Below, in pieces: positions 9,295 through 17,532 of a stretch of DNA of 64,000 nucleotides. Each line of letters begins with the position of its first letter. Positions within the stretch are counted from its first letter, which is position 1. The stretch comes from Labedella phragmitis. Lineage in GTDB: Bacteria; Actinomycetota; Actinomycetes; Actinomycetales; Microbacteriaceae. The stretch is taken from NCBI RefSeq assembly GCF_004078635.1, contig NZ_RZNB01000007.1, forward strand, positions 124,001-188,000, written 5' to 3'. The translations under genes and the position numbers were made by a program. Under the pieces are notes generated by a model, which worked only from the letters and a program-made list of their open reading frames with translations, had not been told where the DNA came from and made no database searches.

Positions 9295-9300
9295 TAGGGT
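9295..9300 (+). promoter_or_regulatory. -10 box TAGGGT for manA
   Basis: TAGGGT ends 19 nt before ATG 9320, leaving room for the GAGGAG ribosome-binding site at 9307-9312. This is a short-leader promoter. Confidence 0.45.
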
Positions 9301-9319
9301 CGCCCAGAGGAGAGTGCTC

Positions 9320-10528
9320 ATGTTCCTGCCCATCGACAACGTCCCGCGGGATTACGCGTGGGGGTCGACGAGCGCGATCGCCGAGCTGCGGGGCCTCGAG
9401 CCGAGCGGCGCGCCCGAGGCGGAGTTGTGGCTGGGGGCGCATCCGGGCTCGCCCGCGCGCATCCTCGCTCCGGAGGCCGCCGGCGGTGCCCGCGATCTCG
9501 CCGAGTGGATCACCGCGGCTCCGGGCGACGCCGGCCTCGCCGGACCCCGGTTGCCTTTCCTCCTCAAGCTGCTCGCGGCCGCCGAGCCGCTCTCGCTGCA
9601 GGCCCACCCGTCGCTCGAGCAGGCGGCGGCGGGCTTCGCCCGCGAGAACGCCGAGGGCGTTCCCGTCGACGCGTCACACCGCAACTACAAGGACGCGTTC
9701 CACAAGCCCGAGCTCGTCGTGGCCCTGAGCGAGACCTATTCGGCGCTCTGCGGCTTCCGCGCGGTGCAGGAGACCCGCGGCCTCCTCGCGGCGATCGACG
9801 ACGGCAGCGGGCCGCTCGCGCAGCTCGCGTCGTCCCTCGGTGGCGGCGAGGAGCCCGACGCCGAGGTGCTCCGCCGGACGGTACGGGATCTCCTGAGCGG
9901 TCGGATCGACGGCGTCGTCCCCGCGCTCGTCGGTGCGGCCGACGCGGCCCTGTCGGACGGGACGATCGACGAGGATGCCGCCGTCGTGCTCGGCACCATC
10001 TCGTCCCTCTCCGACGCCTATCCCGGGGACCCCGGCGTCGCGGTCGCCTTCCTCCTCAACCGCGTGACCCTGCGTCGCGGTGAGGCTCTCTACCTGCCCG
10101 CCGGCAACATCCACGCCTACCTCGAGGGACTCGGCGTCGAGCTCATGGCCTCGAGCGACAACGTCCTCCGTGGAGGGCTCACACCGAAGCACGTCGACGT
10201 CGACGAGCTGCTCGCCGTTCTCGACTTCGAGCCCCTCCCGGTGCCTTTGCTCTGGCCGGAGCAGGTCGGACCGGGGGTCGAGACGTTCCGCCCCGACGTC
10301 CCCGACTTCGAGCTCCTGCGGGTCGACGCGGCTCTCGCGGCCTCGACCCCCATCGTGCTCCCGGGGCCGGCGATCGCGGTGGCGACGGGCGGCTCGGCGC
10401 GCTTGCGTGCCGAGAGCGGGTTCGACCTCGCGACGGGCGCCGCCGTCTACATCGTGCCGACGGGCGAGCCGCTGCACGTCGAGGGTGACGGCGAGGTCTT
10501 CATCGCCACCACTCACCTCGACCGTTGA
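9320..10528 (+). CDS. manA: mannose-6-phosphate isomerase, class I
   Basis: Zinc enzyme converting fructose-6-phosphate and mannose-6-phosphate, the entry into GDP-mannose synthesis together with ManB at 17751. The 402-residue protein shows the zinc-site motifs QAHPS and KPELVVAL and the family block YLPAGNIHAYLEGLGVEL followed by SSDNVLRGGLTPKHVDV. ATG 9320 is preferred over GTG 9314 because GAGGAG is correctly spaced for it. It ends 18 bp from the convergent AraC-family gene. Length and motifs are normal for the family. Confidence 0.93.
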   Translation: MFLPIDNVPRDYAWGSTSAIAELRGLEPSGAPEAELWLGAHPGSPARILAPEAAGGARDLAEWITAAPGDAGLAGPRLPFLLKLLAAAEPLSLQAHPSLEQAAAGFARENAEGVPVDASHRNYKDAFHKPELVVALSETYSALCGFRAVQETRGLLAAIDDGSGPLAQLASSLGGGEEPDAEVLRRTVRDLLSGRIDGVVPALVGAADAALSDGTIDEDAAVVLGTISSLSDAYPGDPGVAVAFLLNRVTLRRGEALYLPAGNIHAYLEGLGVELMASSDNVLRGGLTPKHVDVDELLAVLDFEPLPVPLLWPEQVGPGVETFRPDVPDFELLRVDAALAASTPIVLPGPAIAVATGGSARLRAESGFDLATGAAVYIVPTGEPLHVEGDGEVFIATTHLDR

Positions 10529-10546
10529 GGCGGTCTCTCCGGGCGC

Positions 10547-11527
10547 TCAGCCCGTGAGGAGGGCTTTGTCGTCGATGCAGGAGAACGCGCGGCGATAGGC
10601 GTTCGGCGTGGTCTTGAGCGTGCGCACGAAGTGGTGGCGCATGACCGAAGCGCTTCCGAAGCCGCTCTCGTCCGCGATCTGCTCGAGGCCGAGATCGGAT
10701 CGTTCGAGCAGTTGCTGCGCCCGGATGAGTCGCTGCCGGTTCAGCCACGCGGCGGGCGTCGCGCCCAGTTCTGCGCGGAAGCGACGAGCGAAGGTGCGCT
10801 CCGACATGTGCGCGCGCCGTGCGAGGACCGAGATGGGCTGATCCTCCGCCAGGTTCTCGATCATCCAGGTCGTGACGTTCGCGAGCGAGGAGATCCGCTC
10901 GTGCTCTGGAGGCGTCTGGATGAACTGGGCCTGCCCGCCGTCCCGCTGGGGCGGGACGACCATGCGCCGCGCGATCACATTGGTCGCTGCGGCGCCCAGC
11001 TCCGTCCGCACGAGGTGGAGGCACGCGTCGATGCCCGCCGCCGTCCCGGCGCCCGTGATGACGCGGCGGTCCTCGACGAAGAGAACGTCCGGGTCGACCT
11101 CTGTTCCCGGGCACGTGCGAGCGAGCTGCTCCGTGTGCATCCAGTGCGTGGTCGACTTGCGCCCGTCGAGGAGACCGGCGGCGGCGAGGGCGAACGCGCC
11201 GCTGCAGACGCTCAGGACCCACGCGCCGCGTCGTTCGGCCGCGCGCAGCGTCTCGACGATGCGCGGGTCGATCTCGGTCTCGCCGGGGCCGGAGCCGAAG
11301 GCCGGGACGGCGACGAGGTCGGCGTGCTCGGCGGCCTCGAGACCCTCCGACACCATGAGGCCGAGGCCGTTCTTCATGGCGACGACGCCGGGGTCGGCGG
11401 CGACGACGTGGAAGTCGAAGGTCGGTCCTCCCTGAGCGCTCCGGTCGATGCCGAACACCTCGGCGAGCACCCCGAACTCGAAGGGGGCGACCTCGGGGAT
11501 GGCGATCACGGCGACGGATCTGAGCAT
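10547..11527 (-). CDS. GlxA/AdpA-like AraC-family transcriptional regulator
   Basis: This 326-residue regulator has an N-terminal DJ-1/PfpI-like domain (residues 1-190, elbow SVCSGAFALAAAGLL around the pseudo-nucleophile cysteine) and a C-terminal AraC double helix-turn-helix (about 220-315, with ARRAHMSERTFARRF and IADESGFGSASVMRHHF). This is the architecture of Streptomyces AdpA and GlxA-type regulators. ATG 11527 has AAGGAG 5 nt upstream. The divergent gap of 82 bp carries four TGGCAG boxes close to the AdpA consensus, so it probably controls itself and the small membrane protein at 11610. Its ligand, if any, is unknown. Confidence 0.88.
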   Translation of the reverse strand: MLRSVAVIAIPEVAPFEFGVLAEVFGIDRSAQGGPTFDFHVVAADPGVVAMKNGLGLMVSEGLEAAEHADLVAVPAFGSGPGETEIDPRIVETLRAAERRGAWVLSVCSGAFALAAAGLLDGRKSTTHWMHTEQLARTCPGTEVDPDVLFVEDRRVITGAGTAAGIDACLHLVRTELGAAATNVIARRMVVPPQRDGGQAQFIQTPPEHERISSLANVTTWMIENLAEDQPISVLARRAHMSERTFARRFRAELGATPAAWLNRQRLIRAQQLLERSDLGLEQIADESGFGSASVMRHHFVRTLKTTPNAYRRAFSCIDDKALLTG

Positions 11528-11537
11528 GGCGGCTCCT

Positions 11538-11611
11538 TGGCAGGAATGTGCGGATTGCTGGCAATCCTGCCACTGGTGGCAGGAAGGCGCAAATCCTAAA
11601 TTTTCTGCCAT
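11538..11611. promoter_or_regulatory. cluster of four TGGCAG operator boxes
   Basis: TGGCAGGAAT (plus, 11538), TGGCAGGATT (minus, 11563-11572), TGGCAGGAAG (plus, 11577) and TGGCAGAAAA (minus, 11601-11610) lie between the AdpA-like regulator and the small membrane gene. The first two each differ from the published AdpA consensus TGGCSNGWWY only at the fifth base. The fourth box overlaps the -10 and the start of the gene at 11610. The second is part of TGGCAATCCTGCCA, an imperfect palindrome. Confidence 0.7.
11597..11602 (+). promoter_or_regulatory. -10 box TAAATT, leaderless start at 11610
   Basis: TAAATT ends 7 nt before ATG 11610 with no Shine-Dalgarno sequence. It overlaps the fourth TGGCAG box, so regulator binding there should affect initiation. 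Confidence 0.55.
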
Positions 11612-11747
11612 GACACTATTCCTCATCCTCCTGGCCATCGCCCTCGTCGTCGGCGTCGCATGGACGCTCACCGTCACCGCGCGCGACGGCTACCGCCGCG
11701 TCCCGGACCGCGACTCCGGTCGCACCTCCCCGTCCACCTGGTCGTGA
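11610..11747 (+). CDS. 45-residue single-helix membrane protein
   Basis: ATG 11610 opens a 45-codon frame. Residues 3-22 form one hydrophobic helix (LFLILLAIALVVGVAWTLTV), followed by a short basic cytoplasmic tail with ARDGYRRVPDRD. I recognise no family. The coding signal is supported by the leaderless -10 box, codon use like the neighbours, and the operator cluster shared with the divergent AdpA-like regulator. It could be a small accessory membrane protein or a toxin-like peptide; no function can be assigned. Confidence 0.6.
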   Translation: MTLFLILLAIALVVGVAWTLTVTARDGYRRVPDRDSGRTSPSTWS

Positions 11748-11807
11748 GTCCGTGGACAGGGCGGCCCGAGTCGGATCACGGCCTGCATACGACTCGCCGT
11801 GTCGCAA

Positions 11808-11828
11808 CCCTCGATTGGGGGTCGAGGG
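11808..11828. repeat. 7-bp inverted repeat upstream of whiB2
   Basis: CCCTCGA / TCGAGGG with a 7-nt spacer lies just before the whiB2 promoter. It may be an operator or the end hairpin of the preceding transcript. Confidence 0.35.
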
Positions 11829-11843
11829 TTTACGATCCCCGAC

Positions 11844-11872
11844 TTGACCCGCGCGAACTACACGGGTGTAAT
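11844..11872 (+). promoter_or_regulatory. whiB2 promoter, TTGACC - 17 bp - TGTAAT
   Basis: A -35 TTGACC and -10 TGTAAT with ideal 17-bp spacing sit about 130 bp before ATG 12001. This predicts a long untranslated leader of about 120 nt, unlike the leaderless genes around it. Confidence 0.55.
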
Positions 11873-12000
11873 TAGGTGTCGGCGGTGAAACGCCGGTGAT
11901 CGTGAGATCGGATGTCATTCCGCCTCGATCGCGACGACCGGTGCGAGCACAGCGCACCGCCGCCGCAGGCACTCAAGCGCAACGTAGGTGGGGAGACGGT

Positions 12001-12327
12001 ATGGGCATTCCGAACGAACATTCCGGTGTCCCGGACGACTGGTTCGTCGATCCCGTCCAGCTCGGCGTCCCCGGCGTCCGCAAGAACATCGACGCGGAGG
12101 ACGACAACCCGCTCGCGTGGCAGTCGGACTCGCTCTGCGCTCAGACAGACCCCGAGGCCTTCTTCCCCGAGAAGGGCGGATCGACGCGCGATGCGAAGCG
12201 GATCTGCTCGTCGTGCGAGGTGCGGAGCCAGTGCCTCGACTACGCGTTGCAGAACGACGAGCGCTTCGGCATCTGGGGCGGGCTTTCGGAGCGCGAGCGC
12301 CGCAAGCTCAAGAAGCGCGCCGTCTGA
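12001..12327 (+). CDS. whiB2: WhiB-family iron-sulfur regulator (WhiB2/WhmD type)
   Basis: Small 4Fe-4S transcription factor; the WhiB2 branch is linked to cell division and septation in actinobacteria. The 108-residue protein has the four cluster cysteines C46, C69, C72 and C78, the WhiB2 signature PEAFFPEKGGSTRDAKRIC, and the GIWGGLSERERRKLKKR turn plus basic DNA-binding tail. ATG 12001 has GGGGAG 5 nt upstream. The position before DUF3499/manB genes matches the mycobacterial whiB2 neighbourhood. The upstream region holds a classical promoter and a long leader. Confidence 0.92.
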   Translation: MGIPNEHSGVPDDWFVDPVQLGVPGVRKNIDAEDDNPLAWQSDSLCAQTDPEAFFPEKGGSTRDAKRICSSCEVRSQCLDYALQNDERFGIWGGLSERERRKLKKRAV

Positions 12328-12392
12328 CGCCTCCCCGTCTGCGGGATTCGACCACGCCCGACGATGGCGCGGTCGCCGGTTCTCGACCGGCT

Positions 12393-12398
12393 TAGGCT
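12393..12398 (+). promoter_or_regulatory. -10 box TAGGCT, leaderless start at 12408
   Basis: TAGGCT ends 9 nt before ATG 12408 and there is no ribosome-binding site. The layout matches that before ugd (TAGGCTGAAC followed closely by ATG). Confidence 0.55.
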
Positions 12399-12407
12399 GA
12401 ACGCGCT

Positions 12408-15400
12408 ATGGAGACCCGCGTAACCGTCCTCGTCGTCGCGCACTCGAACGCCGACGGCCTTCGCCGCACTCTCGACGCGATCACGGGGCAGACACGGACA
12501 CCGGATCGCATCATCGGAATCGCCGTCGATGCGAAGGACGACGTGACCAGGGCCTTCGAGGACGCGAACGTCGAACGCATCGTCACCGTCTCGGAGAACC
12601 TCGCGTTCGGCCGCGCACTCGCCGTCGGAGTCCGTCAACTCGGAGAGCCGAGGGACGACGAGTTCCTCTGGCTCCTCGCGCAGGACACGGCTCCCGCTCC
12701 GACAGCCCTCGCTCGACTGCTCGCGGGTGTCGAAGTCGCGCCGTCCGTCGCCGTGGCCGGCCCCAAAGTCGTCGACGCCGACGACCCCGGTCGCATCCGC
12801 TCCCTCGGCGAGACCGTCACGACCTTCGGTCGGACCGTCGAGCTCGTGAGCGACGAACTCGACCAGGGGCAGCACGACGCCGAGACCGACGTGCTCGCGG
12901 TCTCACCCATCGGCATGCTCGTCCGAGCACGCGTCTTCGTGGATCTCGGGGGCTTCGACCCGGCGCTCGGCCCGGTCGACGACGGTCTCGACTTCTCGAT
13001 CCGCGTCCGTCTCGCGGGGAGTCGCGTCGCGCTCATCCCCGCGGCCGTCGTCGCTTCGGCGGGGGACGGGATCGCGGGAGCGCCGCGCGGCAGACGATTC
13101 GGCACGGCGCAGCGCCGAGCGCGACTGTTCCGGAGCGCCGAACTGCACCGTCGGCTCGTGTACGCGCCCGTAGCGTTGCTGCCCCTCCACTGGCTCTCGA
13201 TCCTCCCTCTCGCGGTGGTGCGAGCCGTCATCCACCTCGTCCTCAAGCGGCCGGGTCTCGTGGGCTCGGAGTTCCGGGCCGCTTTCAAGGCCGCGTTCGC
13301 GGACACCCGGGTCTTCTCCTCACGCGCGACGCTCGCTCGCACGAAGCGGGTCGGCTGGTCGACCATCTCCGACCTGCGGATGCCGTGGCGCGAGCTCCGA
13401 CGCCGCCGACAGCTCGAGCGCGAGGTCTCCGGGGACGACGACACCTGGACCGAGCGCACCGATCTGCGCTTCCTCGGCGGGGGAGGAGCGTGGCTCGTCC
13501 TCGCGTCGACCGTCGCCGGACTCCTGCTCCTCCTGCCCCTCGTGCCGGCGACGGTGCTCGACGGCGGAGCGCTGCTGCCGCTCTCCCGATCGGTCGGTGA
13601 GCTCTGGGCGAACGTCGGCTGGGGATGGCGGGACATCGGCACCGGCTTCGTGGGAGCGTCGGACCCGTTCTCCGTGGTCGTCGCTGCGCTCGGCACCCTG
13701 ACGTTCTGGGACCCCTCGTTCTCGATCGTCCTGCTCTGGCTGCTCGCCTTCCCGATCGCCACACTCGGCGGCTGGTTCGCGACGACGCGTGTGAGCGAGC
13801 GCAGCGGCTACCGCATGCTCGGCGCGGTGCTCTGGACGCTGTCGCCGACGTTCCTCGCGGCACTCGCCGATGGACGGCCCGCCGCGGTCATCGTCCACCT
13901 CGTCCTCCCCTGGCTCTTCCTCGCGGGCACTGCGGCCTCACGATCGTGGGCGTCGGCCGCGACGACCGCGATCCTCCTGTCCGTCGTCCTCGCATGCGCG
14001 CCGGTCCTCGTCGGGGCGCTCGGCGTGGTGTGGCTGCTCGCTCTCGTCTCGGCGGGCCGCGGCTTCGCCCGTGTCCTCTTCATCCCGGTTCCGACGCTCG
14101 CGCTCTTCGCGCCGATCGTGTGGCAGCAGGGCGTCCTCTCATCGCACTGGATGGCGCTCCTCGCCGATCCCGGCGCGCCGACGGCGACCGAAGCCGCGGG
14201 TCCGGCGTCCCTGCTCTCCGGCTTCCCGGTCGACCGCGACGGCGCCTGGGCTGCTCTCGCGTCGATCGCGCCGATCCCCGGATCCGTCCTCGCCGTCGCT
14301 CTGCCCGTACTGCTCGCGCCGCTCGCGCTCTTCGCTCTCGCCGGGCTCTTCGTGCGGGGCCAGCGCCGTACGCTCGTCCTCCTCGGCGTCGCCCTGCTCG
14401 GACTCGGAACCGCGGTCCTCGCCGGCTCGCTCACGATCGCGAGCGTCGACGGCACGGCCGTCTCCGTCTGGCAGGGCTCGGCACTCAGCCTCTACTGGCT
14501 GGGATTGAGCGGCGCAGCGGTGTCCGGGCTCGACGGGCTCGGCCGCCGCGCCGCGATCCCCGCCGTCGTGACCGCCGTCGCGCTCGCCCTCGTCGTCGTG
14601 CCCCTCGCGGCGGCGAAGCCGCTCGGGACCTCCGACGTCGTGGCCGGCTCCGGTCGGACGCTGCCCGCCTACGTCGACGCCGCTGCCGGCGAGGACCCGA
14701 GTGTCGGCACCCTGCGCATCACGCCTCTCGAGGACGGCTCGGTCGCCGTGCGCTTCCTCCCGGGCCGCGGCGACGTGCTCGACGGTCAGTCGACGATCGT
14801 GCGCACGGGCGCCCCGACGGCCGAGGCCGACGCGAGGATCGCCCAGCTCGCCGGCAACCTCGTGTCGCGGTCGGGCCTCGACACTGCTCCCGAGCTCGCC
14901 TCCCTCGGTGTGGACTTCGTCCTGCTCTCCACGGAGCCTGCCGACATCGCGGCGCTCGCCGGCACCGACGCGACGGAGCGGGCGGGTGAGGACGTCCGCG
15001 GCCCGCGCGACCTCGCGGCCGACGCGATCGCGGCTCTCACCGCCAATCCGGCCGTCGACTACGTCGGCCCGACCGACGCCGGTGAGTTGTGGCGCAACGT
15101 CGCGGTCGCCGATCGTCCGGCGCCCGCTGCGGTCGACCCGTTCTGGTCGCGCGCCGTGCCGGTCGCGTGGGCCGTCGTATTCCTCGTAGCCCTGCTCGTC
15201 GCTGTCCCGACGTCGGCCTCGCGCGAGGCGGCGCGTCGCCGCCCGCGAACCGTCGGTGTGAAGCCGGCCCCACAGCGCCGGCGGTCACCGGATTCCGACG
15301 AAGACGCCGTCGACGCCCTGCCCGATCTCGCGACGGCACCCGACGGGCAGTCCGAGCCCGATTGGGCTGACGAGTCGATCGCGGAGGCGGACGACGTGCC

Positions 15401-15557
15401 CGGCCGCAGCGTGTCGGAGGAGGACGGTACGCCGGAGGACTCGTTCGACGATACGGCGGAGGACGACTCCGCCGCTGTGACAGCCGATGACTCACCGGAA
15501 TCGGATCACACCGGGCGGACCGACGCGCCCGCGCGCGACGCAGGAGGCTCCCGATGA
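12408..15557 (+). CDS. large membrane glycosyltransferase family 2 protein with acidic tail
   Basis: This 1049-residue protein starts with a GT2-type domain (residues about 1-250: VTVLVVAHSNADGLRRTLDAI, LLAQDTAP, a GGFDPALG region). A long polytopic membrane region follows (about 350-780, many Leu/Val/Ala-rich helices), then an extracytoplasmic segment and a final helix near 920. The last 90 residues are strongly acidic and Ser/Asp/Glu rich. It resembles the large actinobacterial glycosyltransferases that couple sugar transfer to membrane export. Its stop shares ATGA with the DUF5719 gene start, so the two probably act together at the envelope. Confidence 0.8.
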   Translation: METRVTVLVVAHSNADGLRRTLDAITGQTRTPDRIIGIAVDAKDDVTRAFEDANVERIVTVSENLAFGRALAVGVRQLGEPRDDEFLWLLAQDTAPAPTALARLLAGVEVAPSVAVAGPKVVDADDPGRIRSLGETVTTFGRTVELVSDELDQGQHDAETDVLAVSPIGMLVRARVFVDLGGFDPALGPVDDGLDFSIRVRLAGSRVALIPAAVVASAGDGIAGAPRGRRFGTAQRRARLFRSAELHRRLVYAPVALLPLHWLSILPLAVVRAVIHLVLKRPGLVGSEFRAAFKAAFADTRVFSSRATLARTKRVGWSTISDLRMPWRELRRRRQLEREVSGDDDTWTERTDLRFLGGGGAWLVLASTVAGLLLLLPLVPATVLDGGALLPLSRSVGELWANVGWGWRDIGTGFVGASDPFSVVVAALGTLTFWDPSFSIVLLWLLAFPIATLGGWFATTRVSERSGYRMLGAVLWTLSPTFLAALADGRPAAVIVHLVLPWLFLAGTAASRSWASAATTAILLSVVLACAPVLVGALGVVWLLALVSAGRGFARVLFIPVPTLALFAPIVWQQGVLSSHWMALLADPGAPTATEAAGPASLLSGFPVDRDGAWAALASIAPIPGSVLAVALPVLLAPLALFALAGLFVRGQRRTLVLLGVALLGLGTAVLAGSLTIASVDGTAVSVWQGSALSLYWLGLSGAAVSGLDGLGRRAAIPAVVTAVALALVVVPLAAAKPLGTSDVVAGSGRTLPAYVDAAAGEDPSVGTLRITPLEDGSVAVRFLPGRGDVLDGQSTIVRTGAPTAEADARIAQLAGNLVSRSGLDTAPELASLGVDFVLLSTEPADIAALAGTDATERAGEDVRGPRDLAADAIAALTANPAVDYVGPTDAGELWRNVAVADRPAPAAVDPFWSRAVPVAWAVVFLVALLVAVPTSASREAARRRPRTVGVKPAPQRRRSPDSDEDAVDALPDLATAPDGQSEPDWADESIAEADDVPGRSVSEEDGTPEDSFDDTAEDDSAAVTADDSPESDHTGRTDAPARDAGGSR

Positions 15558-16966
15558 CAACACGACCGACAGTCACCCGAGTGGTGCGGACGATCGTCGG
15601 CGTGGTCGGCGTCGGAGCCGCGGTCGCCACCGTCCTGGTGACCGGCCGGCTCGACGTGCCGCCGATCGCGACCGAGCCGGCGAGCGTGACCGTGACCCCG
15701 ACGCCCGCTCCGCAGTCCCGTGTATGCGCAGGACCGCTCGTGGAGATCGGCAGCGACCCGGCCGCCGCGACAGCCGCGTCCTCGATCGGATCCCCATCGA
15801 TCATCGGGGGCGACGGGATCATCGTCGCATCCGACGTCTCACCGCTCGCGGCCCCGGACGACGTCGCCGGCGGTCCGGGGCCGTCCGTGCTCTCGGCGCC
15901 GCCGCCGGAGGACGCCACGGCCCTCGCCGGTTCCCAGAGCCAGAGTGTGACGAGCGAGCGGCTCGCCGGGTTCGCCGCGTCGGCGTGCGTCGAGGCGACG
16001 CCCGAGACCTGGCTCGTCGGCGGCTCGACCGACGTCGGGCAGTCGACCGTCGTCCTGCTCGCCAACGCGTCGACGGTCGAGGCGAGCGTGACCCTCGAGG
16101 TCTTCGGGGAGTCGGGACCGATCGACGCTCCGGGGGCGTCCGGCATCGTCGTCGCGCCGGGTACTCAGCGGATCGTCCCGCTCGCGGGAATCGCGCCCAA
16201 CGTCCAGTTGCCCGCCGTCCACGTCACGAGCATCGGCGCACCGATCGCCGCCACCCTGCAGCAATCCGCGGTCCGCGCGATCACTCCGGAGGGCGTCGAC
16301 ACCGTCGGGGCGACGACGGCTCCGGCGACGGAGCACGTCATCCCGGGCTTCGCCGTGCCGCGCGCACAGCCCGCCGAGGGTGTGACCGGGTACGACTACC
16401 GCGTGCCGGGCGTGCGTGTCCTCTCGCCGGGCGCCTTCGACAGCGAGGTCACGATCACGGCGACCCCGGCCGGGGGAGCAGCGGGGGAGCCGCGCATCGC
16501 GGTCGTGCCGGCCGGTTCCGCCGTCGACGTGCCCCTCGACGATCTCGCCCCCGGCTTCTACAGCCTCACCATCACGTCGGACATCCCGGTCGTCACGGCG
16601 GCCCACGCGGCCGTGCAAGCGGGTGACGCCACCGACTTCGCGTGGTTCTCGGCCGCCCAGCCGCTCGACGAGAGCGTGACGGTCGCCGTCGCGGGATCCG
16701 AGCCGAGGACGGCCGTTCTCTCGCTCGTGAATCCCGAGGCGGAGGATCGGTCGGTCGGTGTCGTCGGCCCGAGCGGCGAGCGCGAGGTCGTCGTGCCGGC
16801 GGGCGGTGCGCCCGTCCTCGTCGGCGACGTCGCCGCGCTCTCGGTGCTCACGGATGTCGAGGGGCTGTCGGCGGCCGTCGTGTACGCGGACGGCGCCTCG
16901 TTCGCGTCGTTCGTGATCGCGCCACCGAGCGCAGCCTCGGATCCCGTGGTGGTCCGCACCCGGTAG
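15554..16966 (+). CDS. DUF5719 family exported protein
   Basis: This 470-residue protein has one N-terminal membrane anchor (about residues 12-32, IVGVVGVGAAVATVLVTG) followed by a secreted Ala/Val/Pro-rich domain made of repeated beta-type segments. DUF5719 proteins are found beside the large GT2 membrane proteins of actinobacteria and have no known activity. ATG 15554 overlaps the upstream stop by 4 bp. No catalytic motif is visible; a scaffold or accessory role for the glycosyltransferase is an inference from coupling. Confidence 0.75.
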   Translation: MTTRPTVTRVVRTIVGVVGVGAAVATVLVTGRLDVPPIATEPASVTVTPTPAPQSRVCAGPLVEIGSDPAAATAASSIGSPSIIGGDGIIVASDVSPLAAPDDVAGGPGPSVLSAPPPEDATALAGSQSQSVTSERLAGFAASACVEATPETWLVGGSTDVGQSTVVLLANASTVEASVTLEVFGESGPIDAPGASGIVVAPGTQRIVPLAGIAPNVQLPAVHVTSIGAPIAATLQQSAVRAITPEGVDTVGATTAPATEHVIPGFAVPRAQPAEGVTGYDYRVPGVRVLSPGAFDSEVTITATPAGGAAGEPRIAVVPAGSAVDVPLDDLAPGFYSLTITSDIPVVTAAHAAVQAGDATDFAWFSAAQPLDESVTVAVAGSEPRTAVLSLVNPEAEDRSVGVVGPSGEREVVVPAGGAPVLVGDVAALSVLTDVEGLSAAVVYADGASFASFVIAPPSAASDPVVVRTR

Positions 16967-16990
16967 GGCTGACGAGACGTCCTCGGAGGA

Positions 16991-17443
16991 TCAGAGGAAG
17001 CGGAAGCGTTCGGGACCGAGGTCCCACGGGTCCTTGCCGAGGAACTCGGCCGTCGCACGGAACACGCAGCTCTCGATCATCATGCGCTGGTGGAGTTCGT
17101 CGTTCCGGTGGAGGTGGCTGAGCCGCTGGATCGGGATGCGGAAGATCGTGATGCGTCGCGACACCGCGTCGGTCTGCCAGCGGTCCACGCCGTCGTTCGA
17201 GTCGAGGGACGGCGGCATCGCCTGAACCTCGTAACGGACGCCCGCGAGTTCCTCCGGCCAGGATCCCCTCAGGAAGTCCGCCGTCGTCGCGACCGTCTGG
17301 TCGAAGAGGTCGATGCGGGACCGCAGCGCCGGAAGGGGAGGACGGACGACGGAACTGCGTCCGGCCCGTCCGTGACGATCCCGCCTCACCGCCTGGCGGC
17401 CCGGCTCGTCGAGGGGGGACCTGCGTGCCTTGCGCCTCACCAT
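16991..17443 (-). CDS. zincin-like metallopeptidase-family protein, catalytic motif missing
   Basis: This 150-residue protein matches the small actinobacterial zincin-like family found between whiB2 and DUF3499 (the Rv3259 position in Mycobacterium). The C-terminal half is conserved (RMMIESCVFRATAEFLGKDPWDLGPERF), but the expected HExxH zinc motif is absent: the corresponding helix reads HQRMMIESC. It may therefore be a non-catalytic homologue. The start ATG 17443 has TAGGAT 6 nt upstream, a leaderless arrangement. The first 40 residues are basic and probably disordered. Confidence 0.75.
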   Translation of the reverse strand: MVRRKARRSPLDEPGRQAVRRDRHGRAGRSSVVRPPLPALRSRIDLFDQTVATTADFLRGSWPEELAGVRYEVQAMPPSLDSNDGVDRWQTDAVSRRITIFRIPIQRLSHLHRNDELHQRMMIESCVFRATAEFLGKDPWDLGPERFRFL

Positions 17444-17449
17444 GCCGTC

Positions 17450-17455
17450 ATCCTA
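17450..17455 (-). promoter_or_regulatory. -10 box TAGGAT, leaderless start at 17443
   Basis: TAGGAT (minus strand) ends 6 nt before ATG 17443, the closest spacing seen in this window. Confidence 0.6.
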
Positions 17456-17519
17456 CGCGCGACGGCGGGCCCGGCGTCCGCGAGCGGCGCGGTGCCGCGG
17501 CGGTGTCGGCGGCTGCTCG

Positions 17520-17525
17520 TAGACT
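17520..17525 (+). promoter_or_regulatory. -10 box TAGACT, leaderless start at 17533
   Basis: TAGACT ends 7 nt before ATG 17533. The divergent pair at 17450/17520 gives each gene its own leaderless promoter. Confidence 0.6.
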
Positions 17526-17532
17526 GACGCCG

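Noticed and set aside
11448-11609. longer version of the 45-residue membrane protein
   Set aside because: The upstream part lies in the AraC-family gene and operator region and lacks coding character; the leaderless ATG 11610 explains the gene.
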